Shown: positions 34,374 to 42,333, numbered from the stretch's first letter. The stretch is DNA of 64,000 nucleotides from Nitrospirota bacterium (GCA_016195565.1 JACPZK010000006.1:156900-220899); one strand, 5' to 3'. Notes: a model not told the origin generated them from the letters alone. Program-made: numbers and translations.

Positions 34374-35210
34374 TTAATCCATCCAGTAATACAAAACTTT
34401 TTTAGTTTCGCTGAGTTTTTTGCCATCAAATAATCGCATTTCATATGAAACTTCATAAGCGCTATTGTTGTAAGTAACTAAAACTTCGTATACCCCGTTT
34501 TGGTCTAAGTCAACAATCCCAATAATTGATGATATTTTTTTAGTTTTTGTTAAAAGTTTTGATTTTTTTTCGTCGGTAATAAACAAAAAAGATGTCCATT
34601 CATCATCCTTATCCCCTTCGGTTTTAAATCTCTCTATATTATGATGCACTACACTTAAAAAATCATACTTTGTTTTTGAATTAGGCAAGGAGATATTTAT
34701 AGCTTCATCAATATAAAATGTCTCACCTGATGACAAATGTTTTCTAATACTTTCAGAATATTTATTTGCATAATCTTTCGGTAGCTTTTTAATGGAGCCC
34801 ACCGAGTCTGCCGAAGGATATTTAGCTCTCACACCAAGCAATGAGTCAGAAGCACCATCAAATCCAATTTTTTTATTCAGGCGAAGCAGGGCACAAGAGA
34901 CTTCATTCGCATAGCCACACGCTTCTAAAATTTGTGTAACAGTTCCTTTAACTATTCCAGAAGACGCGGTAATTATAAAAATTTCATCTCCTAATTTGAC
35001 GCTGTCTTGATCATTTTCTTGGGGAATAATAGCCACCGCCCCTTCACCTTCTAATTTGCCTTCGTGGAATTCCGCACCAAGATAATCTATTGAGCGAATT
35101 AAAAGGTAATGATCAAAAATAGTTTTTTCTTCAGCAACAGAAATATGAAATCTACCAAAACTAATAAACAAAACTATCAGCACTACGAAAAGTTTGGCGC
35201 CACAACTCAT
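34374..35210 (-). CDS. Secreted protein of unknown function
   Basis: A protein of about 278 residues from the ATG at 35210 (a nearby ATG at 35219 and further upstream frame to 35336 are alternatives). The N-terminus MSCGAKLFVVLIVLFISFGR ending in VAEE is a signal peptide. A region near the C-terminus, GIVDLDQNGVYEVLVTY, resembles a calcium-binding or FG-GAP-like repeat. DNA is more AT-rich than neighbouring genes. No family recognised; it lies in a region of inserted gene pairs. Confidence 0.6.
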   Translation of the reverse strand: MSCGAKLFVVLIVLFISFGRFHISVAEEKTIFDHYLLIRSIDYLGAEFHEGKLEGEGAVAIIPQENDQDSVKLGDEIFIITASSGIVKGTVTQILEACGYANEVSCALLRLNKKIGFDGASDSLLGVRAKYPSADSVGSIKKLPKDYANKYSESIRKHLSSGETFYIDEAINISLPNSKTKYDFLSVVHHNIERFKTEGDKDDEWTSFLFITDEKKSKLLTKTKKISSIIGIVDLDQNGVYEVLVTYNNSAYEVSYEMRLFDGKKLSETKKVLYYWMD

Positions 35211-35418
35211 ATTTCCCATACCCTTCTTAATTTTAAAATTCCCCTTTCCAATCCTGCCAGCATTATAACAAAAAAAGAAAAAATGGTGAATAGACTGACA
35301 ATTTGATAGAATGCATCGAATGGTTACGCTCGGCAAAAAAACTCAAAATAGAAAAATAAATCATGCAGACAGCAAACTATGGACAGCGACCGGTTTTTTA
35401 CAGCAGGAAAATCATCTA

Positions 35419-35820
35419 TCAATCAAACAATGCTTCAAAGTCCCTTGGAGTGATGATTTTGACGCCTCTAAAGTTTTTCAGCACAAGCAGATCAGCATCT
35501 CCTGTTACAAGATACGCCGCCTTAGCCGCGAGAGCGCAGGCGAGGACGTTGTCGTCATCGGCATCCCTGCAAATGTCCGTAATTTTGACGTTGTGCTTAA
35601 TGACATGGTCAATAGCCTCGCTGACAGGCTCCATTGCTGAAGCTGTTTCATCATGTGAAAGGCGAAATTTCTTTGAGAGGATGCGCCGGATTTCGGCCAT
35701 AATGAACGGGCATGAGACGAGCGAAAATTCCCGGCTGCGGGCCCTGTGCAATAATTTTGCGCAAACCCCTTCTGTGATGATTGCCGCAATGAGCACATTA
35801 GTGTCAAATACGGCAATCAT
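35419..35820 (-). CDS. PIN-domain toxin
   Basis: A 133-residue PIN protein of the putative toxin family with AVFDTNVLIAAI at the start, an acidic residue in FIMAEIRRIL, DADDDNVLACALAAKA and VTGDADLL. These are the expected metal-binding acids of a ribonuclease. Its start overlaps the antitoxin stop by 4 bases. Confidence 0.85.
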   Translation of the reverse strand: MIAVFDTNVLIAAIITEGVCAKLLHRARSREFSLVSCPFIMAEIRRILSKKFRLSHDETASAMEPVSEAIDHVIKHNVKITDICRDADDDNVLACALAAKAAYLVTGDADLLVLKNFRGVKIITPRDFEALFD

Positions 35821-36035
35821 GATATCGCTTTAAAAACATCCTCTTCACTGACGATGCCGAGTTTCTTTGCCTTTGGGCCGAGCTTTTTCTGCACTGCCCT
35901 GAGCTTTGTTTCCCACAGGAACAGACTTAGAGACTCCTTTACGATGTCGCTCTTGTTGCGCCCTGTGCCTTTTGCAAACCTATCGAGTTCCTCGGACATG
36001 TTTTCAGGCAGGCTGACAGATAATACTGTTCTCAT
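35817..36035 (-). CDS. Ribbon-helix-helix antitoxin
   Basis: A 72-residue CopG/RHH-type DNA-binding protein: a beta strand TVLSVSLPENM, a helix EELDRFAKGTG, and RNKSDIVKESLSLFL. A C-terminal tail LGIVSEEDVFKAIS probably binds the toxin. It is the first gene of the pair. The AGGAGGT ribosome site touches a perfect palindrome upstream, which suggests self-repression. Confidence 0.85.
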   Translation of the reverse strand: MRTVLSVSLPENMSEELDRFAKGTGRNKSDIVKESLSLFLWETKLRAVQKKLGPKAKKLGIVSEEDVFKAIS

Positions 36036-36046
36036 AAAGCACCTCC

Positions 36047-36060
36047 TGTATTACAATACA
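36047..36060 (-). promoter_or_regulatory. Operator palindrome of the RHH/PIN pair
   Basis: TGTATTACAATACA has 6-base arms around a 2-base centre and lies just before the AGGAGGT ribosome site of the antitoxin gene. RHH antitoxins bind short palindromes like this one. Confidence 0.6.
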
Positions 36061-36174
36061 CTACAATTGCAGCGATTGCAAGGCCTCATTCGGTTGCTTT
36101 CTTCGCGATAGTGACATAGAACAGCAGCGCCAACCACCAAAATCAAACTTTAAAACATGTTAAACTATTTCATT

Positions 36175-36651
36175 ATGACTAAGAAGAAAACTCCGATATC
36201 ATGCGACTGGATAGCTGGGCATATGCCTGTTAAAGGGAAAAAGACCAACAAGAGCAGACTCTACAAACACAGCGGCAAATTCAGATGGCAGGGGATAAAG
36301 GCCGAGAAATATAAGCTGATCAGTGGAGACTGGGCAGATATTGCGAGACAGACATTAATCGGAAATAAAGAGGAGACAGCTAAGTTTCATGTCAGGTATT
36401 TTGAGATAGCGCCCGGCGGCTGCAGCAGTTTTGAGAGGCATAAGCACGAGCATGTGGTTATATGCGTGAGAGGCAAAGGCAAGGCTATTGCCGGAAAGAA
36501 AAGTCATATCCTGAACTTTCTTGATACGCTTTACATGTCTCCAAACACACCGCATCAATTAAGGAATCCGTTTAAAGCGCCATTCGGATTTTTCTGCATA
36601 GTCAACGCAAGAAGAGACAAGCCGAAGACATTGAAACATAAATGTGCTTGA
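36175..36651 (+). CDS. Cupin-domain protein
   Basis: A protein of about 158 residues (start 36175; 36157 is also possible). The second half is a cupin barrel: FEIAPGGCSSFERHKHEHVV gives three histidines and glutamates for a metal, and YMSPNTPHQLRNP gives the second motif with its histidine. The basic N-terminus (GKKTNKSRLYKHSGKFRWQG) is unusual. Likely a metal-bound enzyme or sensor; the substrate is unknown. It stands alone. Confidence 0.78.
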   Translation: MTKKKTPISCDWIAGHMPVKGKKTNKSRLYKHSGKFRWQGIKAEKYKLISGDWADIARQTLIGNKEETAKFHVRYFEIAPGGCSSFERHKHEHVVICVRGKGKAIAGKKSHILNFLDTLYMSPNTPHQLRNPFKAPFGFFCIVNARRDKPKTLKHKCA

Positions 36652-36663
36652 TTTATTATTCAT

Positions 36664-37002
36664 ATGAAATCGTATAATACTTTTATGCAGTCAATCCTTT
36701 TCAGACCTGCTGCTTTAATAATCTTGATTGCAGCCGTTCTTATGTTTACAGGTCTGCCTGAATATGTCTTCGCTGCGCCTGCTGAAAAGCCTTGCTGCGA
36801 TGACTGTAATAAAGGCGCGAACCCAAATTCTGTTGATTGTTCCACTCCAGATTGTCCGCATTTCTTGTGCCTTTCAATTAAGACTGTTTCACCCTTTATA
36901 TTATCTGTTTCAGCAGAAGGTGTTTATATTCCTCGATTCGCAGAGGAACTGTCTTTAAAATCAATTCCCAGACCTATCTTTCATCCTCCTACAATTAGTT
37001 GA
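36664..37002 (+). CDS. Small secreted cysteine-rich protein
   Basis: A 112-residue protein with a signal peptide ending near VFAAPAE (residue 38). The mature part begins with KPCCDDCNKG and contains CSTPDCPHFLCLS, six or seven cysteines, then ends with IPRPIFHPPTIS. The gene at 42628 has the same plan (CDDC, then CPLCF, then a proline-rich end). I read both as related periplasmic metal-related proteins, but no family is named. Confidence 0.6.
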   Translation: MKSYNTFMQSILFRPAALIILIAAVLMFTGLPEYVFAAPAEKPCCDDCNKGANPNSVDCSTPDCPHFLCLSIKTVSPFILSVSAEGVYIPRFAEELSLKSIPRPIFHPPTIS

Positions 37003-37026
37003 CCTGAAATTTGAAGCTTCACACAA

Positions 37027-37098
37027 TGTCATTGCGAGGAGCGGAGCGGCGAAGCAATCCCGTTTTTTAGATTGCCACGCCTTCGGCTCGCAATGACA
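37027..37098. repeat. TGTCATTGCGAG element
   Basis: A compact 72-base copy: TGTCATTGCGAGGAGCGG, GAAGCAATCCCG, GATTGCCACGCC, GGCTCGCAATGACA. It separates the secreted cysteine-rich gene from the ABC transporter group. Confidence 0.85.
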
Positions 37099-37160
37099 AA
37101 AGTGAAGAGCATCGCACTACACTAACAGGATATGTTGAATTTAAATCTTAGGAGGTCATC

Positions 37161-37556
37161 ATGAAAAAGTATATCTTTGTCGTTATGGCAATTATTCTCA
37201 TAGCAGGAATTGTCTTTGTGAGCTTAAGTAATGGAAAGACTAAAGCAATAAAGAAAGACGGGATATTGAGTGTCAACGATATTCAGGCAGACCCCACGGC
37301 TTATAAAGGTACCGTTACCATCACAGGAGTCGTTGCGGCAAGGCCTCCGTCTGATCCAAAAATCTTCGCCATAATAGAGACAACAGAGGCAAAAATCTGC
37401 AAACAGACAGGCTGTGCAAGGTTTTATCTCCCTGTAAAGTACGAAGGCGAGACCCCGAAGGTGTGGGATGAGGTGAATGTTACGGGGAGCTTTGCTGAAG
37501 GCAAATTGCTCTTTTTAGCCACAAAGGCGGATGTCCTGAGACATCTTACCTTTTAA
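37161..37556 (+). CDS. Membrane-anchored OB-fold-like protein
   Basis: A 131-residue protein with an N-terminal membrane anchor (residues 3-24). The rest reads as a small beta barrel: GTVTITGVVAARPPSDPKIF, KICKQTGCARFYLPVKYEG, VWDEVNVTGSF. The two cysteines in CKQTGC could bind metal. AGGAGGT precedes the ATG. It starts 10 bases before the ABC permease and is probably the substrate-side partner of that transporter, but this is inferred from position only. Confidence 0.65.
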   Translation: MKKYIFVVMAIILIAGIVFVSLSNGKTKAIKKDGILSVNDIQADPTAYKGTVTITGVVAARPPSDPKIFAIIETTEAKICKQTGCARFYLPVKYEGETPKVWDEVNVTGSFAEGKLLFLATKADVLRHLTF

Positions 37557-37566
37557 GGAGTAAAAA

Positions 37567-38730
37567 ATGAATATCACAAAACTCGTATTAAAGAATATCA
37601 CACGCAGAAAGGGAAGGTTTATCTTCACACTTCTCGGAATAACCATCGGGATAGCCTCTTTTGTAACCCTCTTATCCCTTGGAGGTAGTCTAAAAAACGA
37701 GATTAAAAAACAGGCAAGTGAACTTGGTGCAAATCTTATCGTAACACCCAAGGGCTGGTGCGCCTATGAGCAGGTCTCGGTCTTAACAGGGGAGCAGCTG
37801 CCTGAGGCAATACCTTTTGATGTAGTGAAAAAGATATCTGCCATAAAAGGGCTGAAAGCGGTCCCCTATCTTACAGAGAGGACAGCAATAAAAAACAATC
37901 CTGTCCCTGTAATCGGCATCCTTCCTGATGAGATGAAGGCATTTAAGGGATGGGATATAGAGAAAGGCGAATACTTCTCTTCAAAGGATGAAAAGGCCGT
38001 TATCATTGGCTCAGGCATCGCACAGCAGTTCAAATTGAATCCTATGAATGAGTTAACAATTAGGGGAGAGAAATTTCCTGTGAAGGGAGTTCTTAAAGAA
38101 ACAGGGAGTAAGGATGACATTGCTATATTCATGCCCCTTTCGGTTGCACAGAGACTTTACAGTGCGGGTGATAAAGTCTCATTTATAGCGGTAAAGGTGG
38201 ATGATATTTCAAAGACGGATGAGTATATACTGAGGATTCAGGAAACCTCCAATGTCGCCGTGGTCTCTGATAAACAACTCCTTAAATCTGTGCTTTCTAT
38301 TGTAGGCACTGTCAGCCTTACCCTTCAGCTTATTGCAGCGGTTGCCATTCTTGCCGCAGCCTTTGGGATCATAAATACTATGATGACTACAATTTACGAG
38401 AGAAAGCGTGAGATAGGGATTCTCCAAGCCATCGGAGCAAAGAAGGTCACAATCTTTAAGGTCTTTCTCCTTGAGTCAGGTTTCTATGGCCTTCTTGGAG
38501 GCATCATTGGAGTGGCTTCAGGTCTTGTCTTTTCTTCCATCGCCTCTCCTTATATATCCCAGAATGAGTTTACTGCCTTCTTAAAAGGTTCAGAGGTTGC
38601 TGTAGCCTTTGATTTAAGACTTGTCCTTTGGTCATTGATTTTCTCCCTTTTTGTCTCTCTCGTCTCAGGGCTTTACCCTGCATGGAGGGCGTCAAGACTC
38701 ACACCAGTGGAGGCGATAAGCTATGAATGA
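37567..38730 (+). CDS. ABC transporter permease, FtsX/MacB/LolC type
   Basis: A 387-residue permease with the four-helix FtsX-type layout: one segment near residue 20 (FIFTLLGITIGIASFVTLLS), a large periplasmic domain with GWCAYEQVSVLTGEQ, and three segments at the end (from about 245), including RKREIGILQAIGAKK. The end overlaps the ATPase start by 8 bases. Such systems export lipoproteins, peptides or metals-linked cargo; the cargo is unknown. Confidence 0.85.
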   Translation: MNITKLVLKNITRRKGRFIFTLLGITIGIASFVTLLSLGGSLKNEIKKQASELGANLIVTPKGWCAYEQVSVLTGEQLPEAIPFDVVKKISAIKGLKAVPYLTERTAIKNNPVPVIGILPDEMKAFKGWDIEKGEYFSSKDEKAVIIGSGIAQQFKLNPMNELTIRGEKFPVKGVLKETGSKDDIAIFMPLSVAQRLYSAGDKVSFIAVKVDDISKTDEYILRIQETSNVAVVSDKQLLKSVLSIVGTVSLTLQLIAAVAILAAAFGIINTMMTTIYERKREIGILQAIGAKKVTIFKVFLLESGFYGLLGGIIGVASGLVFSSIASPYISQNEFTAFLKGSEVAVAFDLRLVLWSLIFSLFVSLVSGLYPAWRASRLTPVEAISYE

Positions 38731-39394
38731 TATGATCATCAAAACAGAAAATCTGATCAAAACCTACAACTCCGGCAAGGTGAAAACTTCTGCACTGAAG
38801 GGCATCAGCCTTGAGATACCGAGGGGAACATTTTCATGCATTATAGGGCCATCAGGTCATGGAAAAAGTACATTGATGCATCTTTTAGGCGGGCTTGACA
38901 GACCGACAGATGGTCGTGTCTTTGTTGAGGGCATGGATATTACAAGATTGAGCAACAGCAAGCTTGCGGATTTGAGGGCAGAAAAGATAGGATTTGTCTT
39001 TCAGTTCTTCAACCTCCTCCAAAACCTCACAGCAGAGGAGAATGTGGAGACTGCCATGATGTTTTCAAAAAATAGGAACAAATATAAGGAAAAGGCCTCA
39101 GGGCTTTTATCATTAGTCGGTCTTTCAGACAAGCTTGATGCAAAGCCATCTGAATTATCAGGCGGGCAGCAGCAGAGGGTTGCCATTGCACGGGCACTTG
39201 CAAACGACCCCGATATATTGTTAATGGATGAACCAACAGGAAACCTCGACTCAGAATCCGAGACAGAGGTCATTGGTCACATTTCCGAGTTGCATAAAAA
39301 AGGGAAGACCATTGTTATCGTTACCCACAATGGAGAAATAGCAAAAAAGGCAGAGATGGTTTTCAATATCAGGGACGGAAAGCTTAAGGGGTAG
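38723..39394 (+). CDS. ABC transporter ATP-binding protein, LolD/MacB type
   Basis: A 223-residue ATPase with Walker A IIGPSGHGKSTLMH, Q-loop FVFQFFNLL, signature LSGGQQQRVAIARAL and Walker B ILLMDEPTGNLDS. It is the partner of the permease it overlaps. Walker A has GHGKS where GSGKS is more usual, a tolerated change. Confidence 0.92.
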   Translation: MNDMIIKTENLIKTYNSGKVKTSALKGISLEIPRGTFSCIIGPSGHGKSTLMHLLGGLDRPTDGRVFVEGMDITRLSNSKLADLRAEKIGFVFQFFNLLQNLTAEENVETAMMFSKNRNKYKEKASGLLSLVGLSDKLDAKPSELSGGQQQRVAIARALANDPDILLMDEPTGNLDSESETEVIGHISELHKKGKTIVIVTHNGEIAKKAEMVFNIRDGKLKG

Positions 39395-39494
39395 TATCTT
39401 GACCATGCCGCATATCTCGGAAGAGAGCTTGAGAAGGCATATCTCTCCATAATTTATGGTTTTAAATATACCCAGGACAGCGCATAGTTTCTTC

Positions 39495-39526
39495 TTGACC
39501 TTCTATCTAAGTGGAAGGTTTATAAT
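39495..39526 (+). promoter_or_regulatory. MerR-type promoter upstream of the first merR-like gene
   Basis: TTGACC and TATAAT are separated by 20 bases that hold an inverted repeat, ACCTTC...GAAGGT. A 19-20-base spacer with a central palindrome is the mark of promoters that MerR-family activators untwist. Confidence 0.75.
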
Positions 39527-39533
39527 TATTACC

Positions 39534-39938
39534 ATGAAAAGATTCTTTATCGGAGATATAGCGAAGAAGTTTGGATTGAATCCACGCACCATCAGGTATT
39601 ATGAAGCGATTGGAATTCTTCCAAAGGCAACAAGGACAGAAAGCGGCTACAGGGTTTATACTGATGAGACTATTGAAAGATTGGAGTTTATCCTCAAAGC
39701 CAAAACCCTCGGCCTCAAGCTCAGCGAGATAAAAGAAATAGTGCTGCTCCATGAGAAAGGCGAAGTTCCGTGTGAATGCACAAAGGAGTTTATCAGAAAT
39801 AAAATCTCAGAGATTGAAGATAAGATTAACAACCTGACAGAGTTGAAAGAAAGACTCGCCAAACTTTTAAAACTTAAAAAATACAAGTCTCTCCCCAAAT
39901 TCATCTGTCCAATTATTGAATCAGAAAAAACCTCTTGA
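39534..39938 (+). CDS. MerR-family metal-responsive regulator
   Basis: A 134-residue regulator from the ATG at 39534 (the frame opens further up, through the promoter). The DNA-binding domain is FFIGDIAKKFGLNPRTIRYY, EAIGIL and SGYRVYTDE. The effector helix has cysteines in EVPCECTKEF and a late FICPIIESE, which could coordinate a soft metal. It is preceded by its own MerR-type promoter, and a second such promoter overlaps its stop codon and drives the small peptide gene. Confidence 0.85.
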   Translation: MKRFFIGDIAKKFGLNPRTIRYYEAIGILPKATRTESGYRVYTDETIERLEFILKAKTLGLKLSEIKEIVLLHEKGEVPCECTKEFIRNKISEIEDKINNLTELKERLAKLLKLKKYKSLPKFICPIIESEKTS

Positions 39939-39966
39939 CTCTCCATCCCACTGGATAGTTTACGCT
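39935..39966 (+). promoter_or_regulatory. MerR-type promoter of the small cysteine-rich peptide
   Basis: TTGACT (39935-39940) and TACGCT (39961-39966) are exactly 20 bases apart, with TCCATCCCACTGGA in the spacer. It overlaps the end of the upstream regulator gene. Confidence 0.7.
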
Positions 39967-39991
39967 GTAATTAGAAGGGAGGTGAGTAATA

Positions 39992-40120
39992 ATGAAAAAG
40001 TTATTATTTATTCTCACGCTGATAGTTGCGCTCGGACTGAGTTCTTTAGGGTTAGCTGGGGACTGTCCTCTGGAGGGAACTCCACAGTGCCCGAAGATAC
40101 CACCATGCTGTCAGCAGTAA
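39992..40120 (+). CDS. 42-residue secreted cysteine-rich peptide
   Basis: A short gene with a strong GGAGGTGAG ribosome site 8 bases before its ATG. Residues 1-22 form a signal peptide (MKKLLFILTLIVALGLSSLG-LA). The mature part of about 20 residues begins GDCPLEGTPQCPKIPPCCQQ and contains four cysteines and four prolines. It lies directly behind a MerR-type promoter, so it is probably made under metal stress. The family is not known to me; a periplasmic metal-binding peptide is the simplest reading. Confidence 0.65.
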   Translation: MKKLLFILTLIVALGLSSLGLAGDCPLEGTPQCPKIPPCCQQ

Positions 40121-40137
40121 CAGCGAAGTAAGGGGAT

Positions 40138-40166
40138 TTCATAAGGGGGACTTTGTCTCCCTTATG
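40138..40166 (+). terminator. Stem-loop after the peptide gene
   Basis: CATAAGGG and CCCTTATG pair around GGACTTTGTCT. There is no T-run after it, so it may be an RNA-stabilising or weak terminating hairpin rather than a full terminator. Confidence 0.4.
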
Positions 40167-40180
40167 CCCCAGGGGAAGTG

Positions 40181-40450
40181 ATGGAGATGTCAAAAAAGAG
40201 AAAAGTTGAGGTCTTTATAGCAGGATGTCCGCTCTGCGATGAGACAGTGAATCTCGTAAAAAAGCTTTCCTGTCCGAGCTGCGATGTGACGGTCTATGAC
40301 CTGAGAAAGGAAGGGATGGATAAGGCGAAGAAATATGGAGTTAATTCTGTGCCTTCGGTAGTTGTGGATGGAAAGATTCTTGATTGCTGCAAAAGGAGAA
40401 AGCCCATAGAGGCTGACCTTAAAGCAGCAGGCATAGGGACTTCACTTTAA
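40181..40450 (+). CDS. Thioredoxin/glutaredoxin-like protein
   Basis: An 89-residue cytosolic thioredoxin-fold protein. The active-site region is FIAGCPLCDETVNLVKK with a CPLC dithiol; a further CPSCD follows. SVPSVVVDGK supplies the cis-proline region, and DCCKRRKP adds another cysteine pair. Similar proteins are found in mercury and arsenic loci. Start could be 40178 (GTG), 40181 or 40187. It is probably cotranscribed with the cysteine-rich peptide. Confidence 0.75.
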   Translation: MEMSKKRKVEVFIAGCPLCDETVNLVKKLSCPSCDVTVYDLRKEGMDKAKKYGVNSVPSVVVDGKILDCCKRRKPIEADLKAAGIGTSL

Positions 40451-40483
40451 GAGAGATATTTCTTGATCTCCTGAAAAAAGTTC

Positions 40484-40515
40484 TTGACCCTGGAGTATAC
40501 TCCATGGTTTATACT
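40484..40515 (+). promoter_or_regulatory. MerR-type promoter with a perfect palindrome
   Basis: TTGACC and TATACT are separated by 20 bases. The spacer contains TGGAGTATACTCCA, a perfect 14-base palindrome. This is a clear operator/promoter for MerR and drives merR, the CopZ-MerT fusion and merP. Confidence 0.85.
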
Positions 40516-40538
40516 TTAAATATAAGCGAGGCTGGAGG

Positions 40539-40955
40539 ATGAAATATTTGACCATAGGGCAACTGGCAAAGAAGGCAGGTGTGAATATTGATACCATCCG
40601 CTATTATGAAAAGCAGGGACTTATCCCAAAGCCATCACGGCGTGAGTCCGGCTATCGGCAGTATTCTCAGGATTCGGTCAAACGCATACTTTTCATAAAG
40701 CGGGCAAAGGATCTCGGTTTCTCTCTCAAGGAAATCTTTGAACTCCTCTCTTTGCGCCTTGACTCCAGAACAAAATGCGGAGATGTAAAGAAACGGGCAG
40801 ATATTAAAATTGCTGAAATAGAAGGAAAGATCCAGACCCTCCGGCGGATGAATGCAGCGCTTGTAAAGTTAGTAAAGGCATGTGAGGAAAATAAACAGGC
40901 CGGTGAGTGCCCTATACTGGAAGCACTGGATATGAATGGAGGAGAAAACTTATGA
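40539..40955 (+). CDS. merR: Mercuric resistance regulator MerR
   Basis: A 138-residue MerR. The helix-turn-helix is LTIGQLAKKAGVNIDTIRYY, then EKQGLI and ESGYRQYSQ. The three mercury ligands are in the right positions: TKCGDV, VKACEEN and AGECPILEAL. It is therefore a mercury sensor more than a general MerR protein. Its stop overlaps the CopZ-MerT start (ATGA), and a perfect-palindrome promoter precedes it. Unlike classic Gram-negative mer loci, merR is the first gene of the operon instead of divergent. Confidence 0.9.
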   Translation: MKYLTIGQLAKKAGVNIDTIRYYEKQGLIPKPSRRESGYRQYSQDSVKRILFIKRAKDLGFSLKEIFELLSLRLDSRTKCGDVKKRADIKIAEIEGKIQTLRRMNAALVKLVKACEENKQAGECPILEALDMNGGENL

Positions 40956-41863
40956 TCCCAATTGAAATTAGTCCACAGAAAAGTAGTGTGTTCCGATGCC
41001 CGTCCTGCGGCAATAATGGCAAGGCTGTTAAGACAACCACTCTTTACTCACTCATCAAGAAGGAAAGGCAGGACAGTATTACTGACTCCCGTTATTTTTT
41101 CTGCGACTCAAAAGGGTGTGATGTAGTTTACTTTACAGAAAACGGGAACCAGACCTTTCACAAACAAGACCTGGTTGTCAGGGTTGGAGTCAAGGAAGAT
41201 TCTCCCCCGCGACCGGTCTGTTACTGCTTCAATCACACTGTTGAAGAGATATTTGATGAGATTCAACTGACCGGTAAAAGCACGGTCATGGATGACATAA
41301 AGTTACATATGAAAAAAGGTGGTTGCTCCTGTGAGACCAGAAACCCACAAGGTTCATGCTGCATGGGAACTGTGGAATATTTTGTAAAAGAGGCATTTCG
41401 CCAGTTTGGGAAAACTGAGAGAGGAGGTGAGTTTATGAAAGAAAATTTGCACAGAATAGCAGAGGATTACTGCTGTTCTAAAGTGGAGAAAGGTTCTATG
41501 GAAGGTGTGAGGAAGACAAACCGTTTTGCTTACTTAGGACCTTTAGGGGGTATTATATCAGCTATATTAGCTTCTCTTTGCTGCGTTGGGCCTTTTGTCC
41601 TTGTAATGTTGGGAGCCAGCGGCGCATGGGTCGGAAATTTAAGGGCCTTTGAGCCATACCGCCCAATTTTTATCCTGTTCACTATGGGTTTTTTAGGTGC
41701 AGGATTTTACAATGTCTATAAAAAACCCAAGGATGACTGCAAGCCGGGGAGCCTTTGTGCTGTCCCGCAGACAAAAAAGGTAGGGAAGATTGTCCTCTGG
41801 ATAGCCGCAATCCTTGTGGTATTTCTGCTGCTTCTTCCTTACCTGATTGGTCTTCTGGTGTAG
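40952..41863 (+). CDS. merT: CopZ-type iron-sulfur metallochaperone fused to mercuric transporter MerT
   Basis: A 303-residue protein. Residues 1-150 match the N-terminal domain of archaeal CopZ: zinc ligands C16/C19 and C51/C56, and [2Fe-2S] ligand region C90/C92 plus C125/C127 and C136/C137. Residues 190-303 are MerT, with LGGIISAILASLCCVGPFVL (C210/C211), GASGAWVGNL, EPYRPIF and a second pair C263/C269, in three membrane helices. The linker holds C174/C175. An internal ATG at 41435 (residue 162) has a perfect AGGAGGTGA site, so a separate MerT of 142 residues could also be made. It imports mercury to the cytoplasm. Confidence 0.88.
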   Translation: MIPIEISPQKSSVFRCPSCGNNGKAVKTTTLYSLIKKERQDSITDSRYFFCDSKGCDVVYFTENGNQTFHKQDLVVRVGVKEDSPPRPVCYCFNHTVEEIFDEIQLTGKSTVMDDIKLHMKKGGCSCETRNPQGSCCMGTVEYFVKEAFRQFGKTERGGEFMKENLHRIAEDYCCSKVEKGSMEGVRKTNRFAYLGPLGGIISAILASLCCVGPFVLVMLGASGAWVGNLRAFEPYRPIFILFTMGFLGAGFYNVYKKPKDDCKPGSLCAVPQTKKVGKIVLWIAAILVVFLLLLPYLIGLLV

Positions 41864-41917
41864 CAAAACAATTGCCGTTATAAAACCTTATGCAAAGTTA
41901 AAAAGGAGGATTTTGTT

Positions 41918-42244
41918 ATGAAGAATGCATTTAAGATTTACAGAATGGTCATTTCAGCTTTTGTCCTGATGGGACTGGTTTTCTTTACCATTTCCATGGA
42001 CAATGCATGGAGCGCTGAGGGAAATTTAAAGCAGGTAACGCTTAAGGTTGAAGGCATGACATGCGCTGCATGTCCAGCGGCTGTCAAGGCAGCATTGAAA
42101 AGACTTCCGGGTGTAGTCAATGCGGATGTGAGTTTCAAAGAGGCAAAGGCAACGGTAAGTTATTATGAAGGTAATGCGACCGTTGAACAGATGATAAAGG
42201 CAATTGAAGACGCCGGATACAGCGCCCATAAAGAACCTCTTTGA
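41918..42244 (+). CDS. merP: Periplasmic mercury-binding protein MerP
   Basis: A 108-residue protein with a signal peptide ending near AWSAEG (residue 34) and one heavy-metal-associated domain. The metal loop is GMTCAACPAAVKAAL, followed by LPGVVNADVSFKEAKATVSY, as in MerP. It picks up mercury in the periplasm and hands it to MerT. An AAAGGAGG site precedes the ATG. It lies 54 bases after merT. No merA follows. Confidence 0.92.
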   Translation: MKNAFKIYRMVISAFVLMGLVFFTISMDNAWSAEGNLKQVTLKVEGMTCAACPAAVKAALKRLPGVVNADVSFKEAKATVSYYEGNATVEQMIKAIEDAGYSAHKEPL

Positions 42245-42333
42245 GGGGGGTTAAGACATGTAGAGGAGAGATAAGGTTTATTTATTTTTTGCTTAAAGTT
42301 GAATGGTTGTTCAATTATGGAAAGGAGAAGGAT

